Positions 16,554-24,469 of a DNA stretch of 64,000 nt are shown here, piece after piece. Every line of letters starts with the position of its first letter. The first letter of the stretch is position 1. Origin of the DNA: Candidatus Methylomirabilota bacterium (GTDB lineage Bacteria; Methylomirabilota; Methylomirabilia; Rokubacteriales; CSP1-6); assembly GCA_035764725.1 (NCBI GenBank), contig DASTYT010000112.1, positions 1-64,000 on the forward strand. The letters run 5' to 3'. Made by a program: the position numbers and the translations under genes. A model generated the notes under the pieces. That model was given only the letters and a program-made list of their open reading frames with translations. It ran no database searches and was not told where the DNA came from.

Positions 16554-18077
16554 TCAGCGTGCTCCCACCGACGGCGCCGAGCCCGCCGCCGGCAGGATGA
16601 TGGTGAAGCGGCTGCCCTCGCCCACCCGGCTCTCGACGCCCACGCGGCCGCCGTGCGCGTCTACGATGTGCTTGACCAGCGCCAGTCCCACGCCGCTCCC
16701 GCGCCGGCCCTGGGTGTCGCTGTGGCCCACGCGGTAGAACTTGTCGAAGATGCGCTCCTGCTCCCGCGGCGGGATCCCGATGCCCTCGTCGGCCACCGCC
16801 ACGGCGACGGCGTCGTCCGCGCGGCGCGCTGTCACGGTCAGGTGCCGCCGCGCGTCAGAGTACTTGATGGCATTGTCCACCAGGTTGGCGACCGCCTGCT
16901 GCATGGCCTCGGCGTCCAGGTCGACCTCGGGGAGATCCGGCTCCACCTCCACGCTGACCTTGAAGCCGAGCTGGGTCAGGGGATGGCGGAAGGCCTCCAT
17001 GACCTCGAAGATCACGGGCTCGATGGAGCCCGCCGCAAGCACATAGCGACGGCGGCCCTCCTCGATGCGCGAGAAGTCCAGCACGTTGTCGATGAGGCGC
17101 GAGAGGCGCTCGCTCTCGCGGGTGATGACCCCGTAGTACTCGCGGCGCGTCGCCTCGTCGGGGACGCGGTTCATCTCGAGCGTCTCGCCGAACATGCGGA
17201 TGAGGGCCAGCGGCGTCTTGAGGTCGTGGGAGACATTGGCCACGAAGTCGGACTTGAGGCGGATCATCTCCGACTCCCGGCGCACCAGGCGATAGGTGGC
17301 GCCCAGTCCCAGCGTGATGACGGCCAGGAGGAGTCCGAACGCCGCGGCGAACAGCCACGCCTGCCGCCGCACGGCATCCCGGGGCGAGAGGCCCGCGGGC
17401 TCGTAAAGGGCCAGCCGCCACGACGGCAGCGTCTCGCCGAAGTCCACGGTGAGCACGTGCTCGGTGCGGTCGAGCGGCCGCGGCACGTAGACAGCGCGGT
17501 TGTCCCGGTCGAGCACGGCGAGGACGCTCTGGCCTTCGAGGCCGGCCAGCGTCTTCTCGAGGACGTCGCGGCGCAGCGCAGGCTCGCTGCGGACGAGGAC
17601 GGCGAGAAGCGAATCGAGCGGCGGCTCGCCGGGCAGGACGGCCACGAGGGCGACGCGGTCGCCGAGCGCCACGTGGCGGCGGCCGCCGCGACCCCAGATC
17701 GGGGGCGGGATCTCGGCGCGGAGCGCATCCAGCGGCGACGGCCCCGCGGTGGAGGGCGGGTAACGCTGGACGCCGCCGCGGTCGAAGAGGTACACCTCCT
17801 CGAACATCGGCGTCTCCGTCTTCCAGGCGTCCATTCGCTGGGGCAGCGTCGCCCGGTCGCGCTGTGCGGTCTGGAGGCGGGCCAGCGCCTCCTCTTCCGC
17901 CTTCAGCACCGCCATCTCGATCTTCTCCACCGCCATCGTGGCCATGTCCCGGGCCTGGTCGCGGATGTGGCGCTGCGCGGACGCCTCCCACTGGCGGAGC
18001 GAGAGCGCGGCGAGCGCGGCGAGGATGGCCGACGCCAGAAGCACCGAACCGAAGAGCAGGAGCTCCCGGCGCCTCAC
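16554..18077 (-). CDS. Membrane sensor histidine kinase
   Basis: A 507-residue kinase. TM1 about 7-27, an extracytoplasmic sensor about 28-245, TM2 about 246-268 (AWLFAAAFGLLLAVITLGLGA), then HisKA with the phospho-His at residue 284 in SHDLKTPL and HATPase_c with N box NLVDNAIKYS, G1 DEGIGIP and G2 GSGVGLALV. No HAMP is evident. Its start overlaps the stop of the thioredoxin selenoprotein gene by four bases, so the two are translationally coupled. The pairing with the downstream response regulator is clear; the stimulus is unknown. Confidence 0.9.
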   Translation of the reverse strand: MRRRELLLFGSVLLASAILAALAALSLRQWEASAQRHIRDQARDMATMAVEKIEMAVLKAEEEALARLQTAQRDRATLPQRMDAWKTETPMFEEVYLFDRGGVQRYPPSTAGPSPLDALRAEIPPPIWGRGGRRHVALGDRVALVAVLPGEPPLDSLLAVLVRSEPALRRDVLEKTLAGLEGQSVLAVLDRDNRAVYVPRPLDRTEHVLTVDFGETLPSWRLALYEPAGLSPRDAVRRQAWLFAAAFGLLLAVITLGLGATYRLVRRESEMIRLKSDFVANVSHDLKTPLALIRMFGETLEMNRVPDEATRREYYGVITRESERLSRLIDNVLDFSRIEEGRRRYVLAAGSIEPVIFEVMEAFRHPLTQLGFKVSVEVEPDLPEVDLDAEAMQQAVANLVDNAIKYSDARRHLTVTARRADDAVAVAVADEGIGIPPREQERIFDKFYRVGHSDTQGRRGSGVGLALVKHIVDAHGGRVGVESRVGEGSRFTIILPAAGSAPSVGAR

Positions 18078-18595
18078 GGCTCCGCGAGGAGCGCCTGGAT
18101 GAGCCGCTCCATCTCGGCATATCCGCCCTCGCCGACGTGGGTGAAGCGGATCACGCCCTTCTTGTCCACGACGACCGCGGCGGGCCAGTAGCGGTTCGTG
18201 AACCGCTTCCAGATCGCCAGGTCATTGTCCTGGACCACTGGATAGGCCACGCCGAGCTCCTTCGTCGCGGCCACCACCCGCTCGTAGGGCTTCTCCCAGC
18301 TGAATTCCGGCGTGTGTACGCCCACGATGGTGAGTCCCTTACCCTGGTACTTCGCATGCCAGTCCCGCAACTGCGGGATCACGTTCTTGCAGTTGTATCA
18401 GCCGAACGTCCAGAACTCGACGAGCACGACCCGGCCGCGGAGGCCGGCCATGGACAAGGGCGCGCTGTTGATCCAGCGTTCGCCGGTAATCTCGGGCGCC
18501 GCGTCGCCGGCGCGGACCGTGAATGCGCCGGCCGGCGAGCCGGCCCCGAAGAGGCCGATGGCCAGGAGCAGGGACGCGAGAGGTCGGCGCGCCAT
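18074..18595 (-). CDS. Exported thioredoxin-fold protein, probable selenoprotein (UxxC, Sec66)
   Basis: Reading from ATG 18595, 65 codons lead to TGA at 18400-18398, then the same frame continues for 107 more codons to the stop overlapping the kinase start. The total is 173 residues. The TGA lies in EFWTFG-U-YNC, where TlpA/DipZ-like proteins have the nucleophilic first Cys of CxxC; the second Cys (69) is kept. A signal peptide (about 1-24), the family motif VVLVEFWTFG and a cis-Pro loop RYWPAAVVVD are present, so both halves belong to one AhpC/TSA-Trx-like domain. A perfect hairpin with G in its loop follows the UGA. It would act as an envelope selenol-thiol oxidoreductase. It sits one base after the MxKDx gene in the bufferin run. 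Confidence 0.9.
18363..18378 (-). promoter_or_regulatory. bSECIS-like hairpin of the thioredoxin selenoprotein
   Basis: Bases +20 to +35 after the UGA form UCCCGC-AGUU-GCGGGA: a perfect 6 bp stem with a four-base loop carrying G at its second position (+27, the same distance as in the OsmC gene). Confidence 0.75.
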
Positions 18596-18596
18596 G

Positions 18597-18878
18597 CTAG
18601 GGCTTCTTCTCCATCTTGTCCTTGTCCTGCATCATGCTCTTGTCGGGCATCTTATCGCCATCCATCGCGCCCTTGTCCATCATCTTGCCCTTCTCACCCA
18701 TCGCCTTGCCCTTCTCCATGCTGCCCTTCTCCATGGGCATGGCGCCGGACTTCTCCATCATCTTGTCCTTCTCCATCATCTTGTCCTTGTCGCTCATCGC
18801 CGGGGCCTGCGCCCAGACTCCCGAGCCGAACGCCATCGTCGCTGCCAGCGCCATCGCTACGCTCGAAGCCATTCGCAT
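18597..18878 (-). CDS. Exported Met/Lys-rich MxKDx-repeat protein
   Basis: A 93-residue protein with a signal peptide (about 1-23, VWAQA) and a mature part made almost entirely of Met, Lys, Asp, Glu and Gly in short repeats of the type M-x-K-D-x (for example DKDKMMEKDKMMEKSGAMPM). It contains no Cys. It matches the pentapeptide MXKDX repeat family. The roughly 20 methionines make it a plausible Cu(I) or Ag(I) sponge in the periplasm, which fits its place behind the bufferin genes; that function is inferred. It begins 86 bases after DoxX and ends one base before the thioredoxin start. Confidence 0.75.
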   Translation of the reverse strand: MRMASSVAMALAATMAFGSGVWAQAPAMSDKDKMMEKDKMMEKSGAMPMEKGSMEKGKAMGEKGKMMDKGAMDGDKMPDKSMMQDKDKMEKKP

Positions 18879-18964
18879 GTCGTCACCCTCCCAGGGGACA
18901 CGGTGAGTTCACTGCCACGGGTCTCATCGTGCTCTCACCGGGGCGGCTGCTTGTCACGAGGGTG

Positions 18965-19435
18965 TCAATTCTGCGTGGGCTCCAGACCGAGCAGGCGGTC
19001 GAGCGAGATCGGGCCGCCGCCGCGAGTCAACAGGAAGGCCAGGATCGAGGCCCAGGTCAGATGCTCGGAGTAGGCGCCCGGATACACGAAGAGCTGGATC
19101 ACGCAGATCATGCCGAGCAGTGGCAGCGTGGCCAGCCGTGTCGCCAGGCCGGCGACGAGCAGCACGGAGCAGCCGATCTCGAAGGTGGTGGCCATGGTCG
19201 CGGCGATCTCCGGCGGCAGCACCGGCACCATGTACTCGTCACGGAAGAGCTGCACCGTGATCTCCCAGGACGCGAGCTTGTTGAGCCCCGCCTTGAGGAA
19301 CACGGTGGCGATGGCGAGGCGGAATGCGAGCTGCAGGACGCCGAGTGGCACCCGCCCCAGCAAGCCGGTGAGGGTGGCGATGCGTGCGCGGAGCCCCGAG
19401 GCCGGGACGGCGGACATGGTCTGCGTGTTCAGCAT
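18965..19435 (-). CDS. DoxX-family membrane protein of the bufferin operon
   Basis: A 156-residue membrane protein with four hydrophobic helices and DoxX features (AFRLAIATVFLKAGLNKLASW, FEIGCSVLLVAGLATRLATLPL). ATG 19435 is chosen because GAGGAG lies eight bases upstream; longer in-frame starts extend into the neighbour. It overlaps the end of bufC by seven bases, indicating coupled translation. DoxX proteins regularly accompany DUF2282-DUF692-DUF2063 operons, where they may support redox or electron-supply steps at the membrane. Confidence 0.85.
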   Translation of the reverse strand: MLNTQTMSAVPASGLRARIATLTGLLGRVPLGVLQLAFRLAIATVFLKAGLNKLASWEITVQLFRDEYMVPVLPPEIAATMATTFEIGCSVLLVAGLATRLATLPLLGMICVIQLFVYPGAYSEHLTWASILAFLLTRGGGPISLDRLLGLEPTQN

Positions 19436-20241
19436 GGATGAGTCTCCTCTCGTACTGGGTTGAGCGTGAAGTCGACGAGCAAGCCTTCGGTGAAGAGCGC
19501 GCTGAGGGCGGCGGCGAGATCCAGCCGGGCGTCCGCCGCCAGGGCCTCGGCGCCCGCGTCCTCGAGCGATTGGCCCGCGGTGAGCCGTGCGCGCAGCGTC
19601 CATTCAGCGGGGGCGAGACTGCGGAGCACAGCCTCGTTCCGGACGCGCCGCACCTCGAGGTGGACGGGCCCGGCGTCGAGCTCGACGCGGGCCTCGGGGT
19701 CGGCGCCGGGCTGATTGGCGCGCCAGATGCGATCGACGGGATACGGTGAGGCCAGGTACCGGGCTGACGGGTCGACGGTGAAGACGACGCGTGCCGTCTC
19801 GTCCGGGGTGAGCGCCCCGAGCGCGGCCGCCAGCGCCGGCGCCTCGGGCGCGTCCACCATCGCCGCGTGATACGCCGCGTGCAGCGCCCACTCGAGGCGC
19901 GCGACGTCGGGCAGGTAGGGCAGCCCGTGGCAAGGCGGGAAGCCCGCGAGGAAGTCCGCGAAGCCCGCGCCGTACACGAAGAGCCGAGGCTCCGCGGGCG
20001 GCTCGCCGCGGAGGTAGGCGTCGGCGGCGTAGCCGAAGAAGCGATCGTCCACCAGGTGGCACACGACGGGGTAGACGTCCTTGAGCACGGCAGTGAGGCT
20101 CGTCCGCACGTGGTGCCGGTAGATGGCCAGGCGCGCCTCGGGGGAGAGGCCGTCGGGCGCCACCACGACGCCGACGGCTTCCGCATCGCCGCCGAGTAGC
20201 GTGGCGGCCATGAGCCGCTGCAGCTCAGCCAGCGTGAGCAT
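19429..20241 (-). CDS. bufC: BufC (DUF2063), partner protein of the MNIO maturase
   Basis: A 270-residue protein of the DUF2063 family: an N-terminal helical domain ([17 protein letters not shown]...[23 protein letters not shown] pattern, about 1-100) and a C-terminal domain with FFTLNP-like beta segments. In bufferin pathways this protein pairs with the DUF692 enzyme and is thought to recognise the precursor peptide. The N-terminal YRHHV motif is typical. It overlaps bufB by 17 bases and DoxX by seven, so these genes form one coupled unit. Confidence 0.85.
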   Translation of the reverse strand: MLTLAELQRLMAATLLGGDAEAVGVVVAPDGLSPEARLAIYRHHVRTSLTAVLKDVYPVVCHLVDDRFFGYAADAYLRGEPPAEPRLFVYGAGFADFLAGFPPCHGLPYLPDVARLEWALHAAYHAAMVDAPEAPALAAALGALTPDETARVVFTVDPSARYLASPYPVDRIWRANQPGADPEARVELDAGPVHLEVRRVRNEAVLRSLAPAEWTLRARLTAGQSLEDAGAEALAADARLDLAAALSALFTEGLLVDFTLNPVREETHPC

Positions 20242-21091
20242 GGTGTCGCGCGTCGCTCGACGCCGCGAGCCGGCGCTCCGCCGCCGTGGCCTCGTCCTGG
20301 AGCACGGCGAGGGCCGGCAGGTCGGTGTCCCACTCGATCAAGGTCGGGACGCTGCCGAAGCGGGCAAGCGCCGCGTCGTAGAGGTCCCACACGGCCGGCC
20401 GCACGCGCGAACCGTGGTCGTCGATGAGGACGGTCACGCCATCGGCGTCGTTCTCGGCATGACCGGCCAGATGGATCTCATCGACCGCGTCGGCCGGCAA
20501 CGCATCCAGATAGGCGAGCGGCTCGAGCCCGACGTTGGCCGCGCTCACGACGAGATTGTTGACGTCGCAGAGCACCCCGCACCCGGTGCGGCGCGTCAGC
20601 TCGGCGACGAACTCCGCCTCGGGAATCGGCGAGTCCAGGAATCGCAGATAGCTCGACGGGTTCTCGACGAGGAGGCGCCGCCCCAGCCGATCCTGCGCGC
20701 GCCGCACGTTGTCGCTTACAACGATCAGCGCCTCGTCAGTCCAGGGCAGGGGCAGGAGATTGTTGAGATACACGCCGCCGCTGACGCTCCAGGCCAGGTG
20801 CTCGGACACGAGGCAAGGGGCCAGCCGGTCGGCGAGCGCGTGGAGCCGGGCCAAATGCTCGAGGTTCAACCCCTCGGCGCTTCCGAGCGAGAGCCCGACA
20901 CCGTGGAGCGAGACGGGATAGTCCCGGCGGAGCCTTTCCAGCGTGGCGAGGGCGGGGCCGCCGCCCATGTAGTTCTCCGCGTGGACCTCCAGCCAGCCGA
21001 GGTCGGGACGGGTGGCGAGGATCTCGTCGACATGCGGGGCGCGGAGCCCGATGCCGGCCCTGGCCGGCGTCCCGCCCGTCATGCCGCGCAT
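20225..21091 (-). CDS. bufB: BufB (DUF692), multinuclear iron-dependent oxidase maturing bufferin
   Basis: A 288-residue TIM-barrel enzyme of the DUF692/MNIO family. The metal-ligand motifs are visible: [55 protein letters not shown] and LIEWDTDLP. In characterised systems MNIO enzymes use two or three irons to convert Cys residues of a precursor peptide into thiooxazole or related heterocycles that bind copper. The substrate here is the bufA product 31 bases upstream. GTG or ATG starts upstream of 21091 would overlap bufA, so ATG 21091 is used. Confidence 0.9.
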   Translation of the reverse strand: MRGMTGGTPARAGIGLRAPHVDEILATRPDLGWLEVHAENYMGGGPALATLERLRRDYPVSLHGVGLSLGSAEGLNLEHLARLHALADRLAPCLVSEHLAWSVSGGVYLNNLLPLPWTDEALIVVSDNVRRAQDRLGRRLLVENPSSYLRFLDSPIPEAEFVAELTRRTGCGVLCDVNNLVVSAANVGLEPLAYLDALPADAVDEIHLAGHAENDADGVTVLIDDHGSRVRPAVWDLYDAALARFGSVPTLIEWDTDLPALAVLQDEATAAERRLAASSDARHHAHAG

Positions 21092-21121
21092 GCGCCACCC
21101 GTCCCGCGGTGAGGGCGCGCC

Positions 21122-21400
21122 CTACGCCCGCTTGGCCTGGAGGCTGCCGCCCACGATCTTGTCGCAGGAGCCCTTCGGCATATAGATCCAGGCGTCGCCC
21201 TGGTTGTCCTTCCTGGACGTGCCGGCGCAGGACGTGTTGGCGGTCTGGCAATCGTTCTTCCCGGCCTTCGCCACGCCGTAGCACTTCTCGGACTCGAACT
21301 TGGGCACCGGAGCCGGACCGGCCTGAGCCAGCGAGAAGTAGGGCAGGCTGAGGGCGGCGGCGACGGCGGAGATCACGGCGGCCTTGGACGTCTTGTTCAT
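21122..21400 (-). CDS. bufA: BufA1 (DUF2282) bufferin precursor
   Basis: A 92-residue precursor from ATG 21400, preceded by GAGGAGG. A long signal peptide (about 1-28, SLAQA) precedes a core with four conserved Cys in the DUF2282 pattern: EKCYGVAKAGKNDC, SCAG and KGSCDKIVGG. In characterised bufferins the core cysteines are modified by BufB/BufC before export and the product chelates copper in the periplasm. The operon has its own ECF-type promoter at 21441-21469. Complete bufA-bufB-bufC-DoxX order is conserved here. Confidence 0.9.
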   Translation of the reverse strand: MNKTSKAAVISAVAAALSLPYFSLAQAGPAPVPKFESEKCYGVAKAGKNDCQTANTSCAGTSRKDNQGDAWIYMPKGSCDKIVGGSLQAKRA

Positions 21401-21440
21401 GAGCGTTTCCTCCTCATGGGTTGGGGCCGACTGCTTCCTC

Positions 21441-21469
21441 TTGGACACGTGGGCTTCCCCGCAAGGTTC
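21441..21469 (-). promoter_or_regulatory. ECF sigma-type promoter of the bufferin operon
   Basis: Minus strand GAACC (21469-21465), 16-base spacer, GTGTCCAA (21448-21441). Predicted start near 21435, giving a 35-base leader that includes the GAGGAGG site of bufA. Related DUF2282 operons in other bacteria are known to be ECF sigma targets (for example SigF in Caulobacter). Confidence 0.75.
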
Positions 21470-21491
21470 ACCGAACGGAGCCGGGGATTTG

Positions 21492-21593
21492 TCACGGCGC
21501 CGTCAAATCCGCCGACCTCCCGACCGTGAAGACGGCGCAGAGCACGAAACCCACCGCGAAGGCGGCCAACATTCCCGCGACCAGCAGGGCCAT
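21492..21593 (-). CDS. Small single-pass membrane peptide
   Basis: A 33-residue open frame from ATG 21593 to TGA 21494-21492, preceded by GGAGGAGG seven bases upstream. The product is one hydrophobic helix, MALLVAGMLAAFAVGFVLC (residues 1-19), with a short polar tail. It lies divergent to NDH-2 and upstream of the bufA promoter. I do not recognise the family. The strong ribosome site and clean helix support expression; its shortness keeps confidence moderate. It could be a small accessory subunit of a membrane complex. Confidence 0.5.
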   Translation of the reverse strand: MALLVAGMLAAFAVGFVLCAVFTVGRSADLTAP

Positions 21594-21667
21594 GACGTGT
21601 CCTCCTCCGCGCCTTGGACGCCCCGAAGCGGTCGGGAGATCCGCGGGGACGGATCAGGGCCCGCGGC

Positions 21668-21696
21668 GAACCCGGCGTACCCCGCGGCGAGTCCAA
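21668..21696 (+). promoter_or_regulatory. ECF sigma-type promoter of NDH-2
   Basis: GAACC (21668-21672), 16-base spacer, GAGTCCAA (21689-21696); one mismatch (A for T) to the -10. The -10 ends six bases before ATG 21703, predicting a leaderless transcript. It lies about 200 bases from the divergent bufferin promoter. Confidence 0.65.
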
Positions 21697-21702
21697 GGGG
21701 CC

Positions 21703-23049
21703 ATGGAAATCGGGAAAGCCGAGGGGGCGCGGGCGAGCGGGCGTATCCTGGCCCGGCCCTCCACGTCGCTCGCGCCGCGCATCGTCGTGGTGGGCGGTGG
21801 CTTCGCCGGGGTGACCGCGGCGCTCGAGCTGGGGCGGCGCTGCTCCGGCCAGCTCCCTGTCCACGTGACCTTGCTAAGCAACCGCAACTTCCTCCTCTTC
21901 ACTCCCATGCTCGCAGAGGCCGCGACCGGCGCGGTGGAGAGCCGCCACGTGGTGCATCCCCTGCGTCCCCTCTGCGGTCGGTGGGGCGTGGAGTTCGGGG
22001 AGGTGGAGGTGGAGGCGGTGGACCTGGCGCGACGGCAGGTGACGGTGCGTCACCATCGCTCGGTGGTGCGGCAGCGCGTATACTACGACCGCCTCGTCAT
22101 CGCGCTCGGCGCCAGCCCCAACACCGCACTGGCCGCAGGGGCCGCCGAGCACGCGCTCACCTTCAAGAGCGCGGGGGACGCCATCCGCATCCGCAATCAC
22201 CTGATCGACCTCTTCGAGGCCGCCGCCCTCACGGAGGATCCGTGGACACGCCGCCATCTCCTCACCTTCGTGGTCGTGGGCGCGGGTCACGCCGGGACGG
22301 AGCTGGCGGCGGCGGTGGAGGAGCTGGCGCGCGGCATCCTGGTGCGCCACTACCCGACGATCCGTCCGGAGGATGTGCGGCTCGTCCTGGTGGGGAGCGC
22401 CGTGCTGCCCCAGACCGCGCCCGATCTGGCCGCCTACACGAAGGCGCGGCTGGTCGCCCGGGGGATCGAGCTCGAGGTTGGCCGGGCGGCGCGCGTCTCG
22501 CCCGAAGGCCTCACGCTCGCCGACGGCCGCCTCCTCGAGAGCCGCTGCGTCATCTGGACCGCGGGCAACCGCGTGAGCTCCGTGGTCGCGGCGGTCGACC
22601 TGCCGAAGTCGAAGGACGGGCGTCTCATCGTGAACGAGCGCTTCGAAGTGGAGGGCGCGCCGGGTGTGTACGCCCTCGGCGACAACGCCGCCCAGATCGA
22701 CCCCCACTCGGGACAGCCCTATCCCGCCACGGCGCAGGTGGCGCTGCGCCAGGGGCGGGCGCTGGCGCAGGTGATCGAGGCGCAGCTGACCGGGCGTCCC
22801 GCTCGACCCTTTGCCTTCCGGCTCCTGGGCGAGATGGTGCCCCTCTCCCGCCGTACGGCCGTGGCGGACCTGCGCGGGCTCAAGCTCTACGGCTTCCCCG
22901 CGTGGCTCATGTGGAAGACGGTCTATATGTTGAAGCTTCCGACCCTGGCTCAGCGGCTCCGCGTCGTGCTCGACTGGACGGTCGAGCTCTTCTTCGAGCG
23001 AGACGTGTCCGAGCTGTCGATGGAGGAAGGGGCCGGGGCCCCGAGGTGA
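21703..23049 (+). CDS. ndh: Type II NADH dehydrogenase (NDH-2)
   Basis: A 448-residue FAD enzyme passing electrons from NADH to quinone without proton pumping. The FAD-binding fingerprint IVVVGGGFAGVTAALELG begins near residue 26, FLLFTPMLAEAATGAVE is a quinone-site-type motif, the NAD-binding fingerprint FVVVGAGHAGTELAAAVEE follows near 190, and VYALGDNAAQ is the second FAD motif. The C-terminal region (FPAWLMWKTVYMLKLP) is the amphipathic membrane anchor typical of NDH-2. ATG 21703 is supported by the promoter spacing; no ribosome site is well placed, consistent with a leaderless message. It is followed six bases later by an HD-GYP gene. Confidence 0.85.
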   Translation: MEIGKAEGARASGRILARPSTSLAPRIVVVGGGFAGVTAALELGRRCSGQLPVHVTLLSNRNFLLFTPMLAEAATGAVESRHVVHPLRPLCGRWGVEFGEVEVEAVDLARRQVTVRHHRSVVRQRVYYDRLVIALGASPNTALAAGAAEHALTFKSAGDAIRIRNHLIDLFEAAALTEDPWTRRHLLTFVVVGAGHAGTELAAAVEELARGILVRHYPTIRPEDVRLVLVGSAVLPQTAPDLAAYTKARLVARGIELEVGRAARVSPEGLTLADGRLLESRCVIWTAGNRVSSVVAAVDLPKSKDGRLIVNERFEVEGAPGVYALGDNAAQIDPHSGQPYPATAQVALRQGRALAQVIEAQLTGRPARPFAFRLLGEMVPLSRRTAVADLRGLKLYGFPAWLMWKTVYMLKLPTLAQRLRVVLDWTVELFFERDVSELSMEEGAGAPR

Positions 23050-23054
23050 CGCCC

Positions 23055-24437
23055 ATGAAAGCTCCAGCCGTCCGCCTGCCCCTCTGGCGCCGCCTCGCCG
23101 TCCGGCTGGCCGCGGCCTTCGCGCTCCTGGCCGGCGCCGGGATCCTCGTCAGCGGCTTCGTGCAATACCGCGCGGAGGATGCCGAGCTGCGGCGGTCGCT
23201 CGGCGCCCTGCTCCTCAACATCGCACGCACGGGGAGCCTGCTCGTGGACGGCGATCTTCACGCTCGGCTCGGTCGGGATGGAGGCGCCCACGCGGCCATC
23301 CGCGATCGGTTGCTTCTGATCCAGGAGGCCAACGGACTCGACGAATCGCTCTACACGCTGACCGATGTCCAGGCCGATCACGCGCGCCTCGGCGTCGTCG
23401 GCAACGGCCTGGGCGCGGTGGGGTCGGACTATCATCTCCAGCCCGGCATCCAGGAGGTCGTCCGTCGCGCCTTCGTCGAGGGCACGCCGGGTTTCACGGA
23501 CATCTACACTGGCGCGGACGGCGCGTGGATCAGCGCCTTCGCGCCGATTCGCGACGGCTCGCAGACGATCGTCGCGGTGCTGGCGGTAGACTTCCGCGCC
23601 AATACCTACCTGGGCGCCCGCGACGCCGTGCGGCGGCGGCTCTACTGGAGCACCCTCGTGGGGGCCGCGCTCGCCCTGATCGCCAGCGTGGCGCTGGCCC
23701 GACACATCACCCGCCCGCTCGCCGACCTGCAGGCTCTCGCGCACGGCGTGGTGGAAGGCGATCTCATGCCGCGCCGGACCGTCCGGACGCGCGACGAGAT
23801 CGGTCTCCTGGCCAACGTGCTGCACCTCATGGTGGAGCGGCTGCGAGTGTCCCAGCGGAGCGTGGTGGAGGTGCTCACGCGGGCGCTCGAAGCGCGCGAC
23901 GGCCGGACAGGATCTCTTGACCGCCTGGCCGCCGCCTCGGGCGCGGTCGCGGCAGGCCTCGGCCTGACGCCCGCCCAGCTGGAGGCGCTCGAGCTGGGCG
24001 CGCGGCTCCATGACATCGGTGAGGTCCAGACGCCCGAGGCAGTGCTCGCCCATCCCGGCCCCCTGTCGCCGGCGGCGCGGACCGTTGTCGAGCGGCATCC
24101 CGTCGCTGGCGTGGAGATCCTGGAGCCCGTGGCGCTGCTGACGCCGGCGCTCGACGTCGTGAGCAGCCACCACGAGCGCTGGGACGGCGGAGGCTATCCG
24201 CAGGGCCTAGGTGGGGAGGAGATCCCCCTGGCCGCGCGGATCTTCGCCGTCGTGGACACGATCGACGCGCTCACGCATGATCGTCCCGATCGGCACGCGT
24301 GGGAGGTGTCGGAGGCCCTGGCGCTGGTGGGGGCGGAGGCCGGCAAACAATTCGATCCGCGGGTCGCCGCCGCCGCCCAGGCCATTCCCCCCGCGCGCTG
24401 GGCCGAGCTCCTGCTCGATCGCACCGCCACGGCCTGA
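23055..24437 (+). CDS. Membrane HAMP - HD-GYP phosphodiesterase-like protein
   Basis: A 460-residue signalling protein. TM1 about 13-33, an extracytoplasmic sensor about 35-193 (GSDYHLQPGIQEVV, TGADGAWISAFAPI, cache-like), TM2 about 195-217, HAMP about 218-270, then HD-GYP about 275-450 with HDIGE near 318 and HHERWDGGGYP near 371. HD-GYP enzymes hydrolyse cyclic di-GMP. The usual HDIGK is HDIGE here, a change at a position normally occupied by Lys that may affect activity. It lies in one unit with NDH-2 and so probably answers to the ECF-type promoter at 21668. Confidence 0.85.
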   Translation: MKAPAVRLPLWRRLAVRLAAAFALLAGAGILVSGFVQYRAEDAELRRSLGALLLNIARTGSLLVDGDLHARLGRDGGAHAAIRDRLLLIQEANGLDESLYTLTDVQADHARLGVVGNGLGAVGSDYHLQPGIQEVVRRAFVEGTPGFTDIYTGADGAWISAFAPIRDGSQTIVAVLAVDFRANTYLGARDAVRRRLYWSTLVGAALALIASVALARHITRPLADLQALAHGVVEGDLMPRRTVRTRDEIGLLANVLHLMVERLRVSQRSVVEVLTRALEARDGRTGSLDRLAAASGAVAAGLGLTPAQLEALELGARLHDIGEVQTPEAVLAHPGPLSPAARTVVERHPVAGVEILEPVALLTPALDVVSSHHERWDGGGYPQGLGGEEIPLAARIFAVVDTIDALTHDRPDRHAWEVSEALALVGAEAGKQFDPRVAAAAQAIPPARWAELLLDRTATA

Positions 24438-24449
24438 TGGTGTGTCCAA
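24421..24449 (+). promoter_or_regulatory. Probable ECF sigma-type promoter of the SDR-GMC-aquaporin operon
   Basis: GCACC (24421-24425, one mismatch to GAACC), 16-base spacer, GTGTCCAA (24442-24449), identical -10 to the bufferin promoter. It overlaps the end of the HD-GYP gene. Predicted start near 24455. Confidence 0.55.
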
Positions 24450-24469
24450 GGGACATGCCGGGGGAGACC

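Noticed and set aside
18600..18800. Short repeats resembling a repeat array or CRISPR
   Set aside because: They are codon-level repeats encoding the Met/Lys-rich MxKDx protein, with no uniform repeat length or spacers.
18894..18923. GACCC-N17-GTGTCCCC before the MxKDx gene as an ECF promoter
   Set aside because: Both elements have mismatches and the spacer is 17 rather than 16; too weak to claim an internal promoter.
21384..24437. One very long plus-strand frame of about 1000 codons across NDH-2 and the HD-GYP gene
   Set aside because: Only its last 460 codons are a recognisable protein; the earlier part is out of frame with NDH-2 and is high-GC frame openness.
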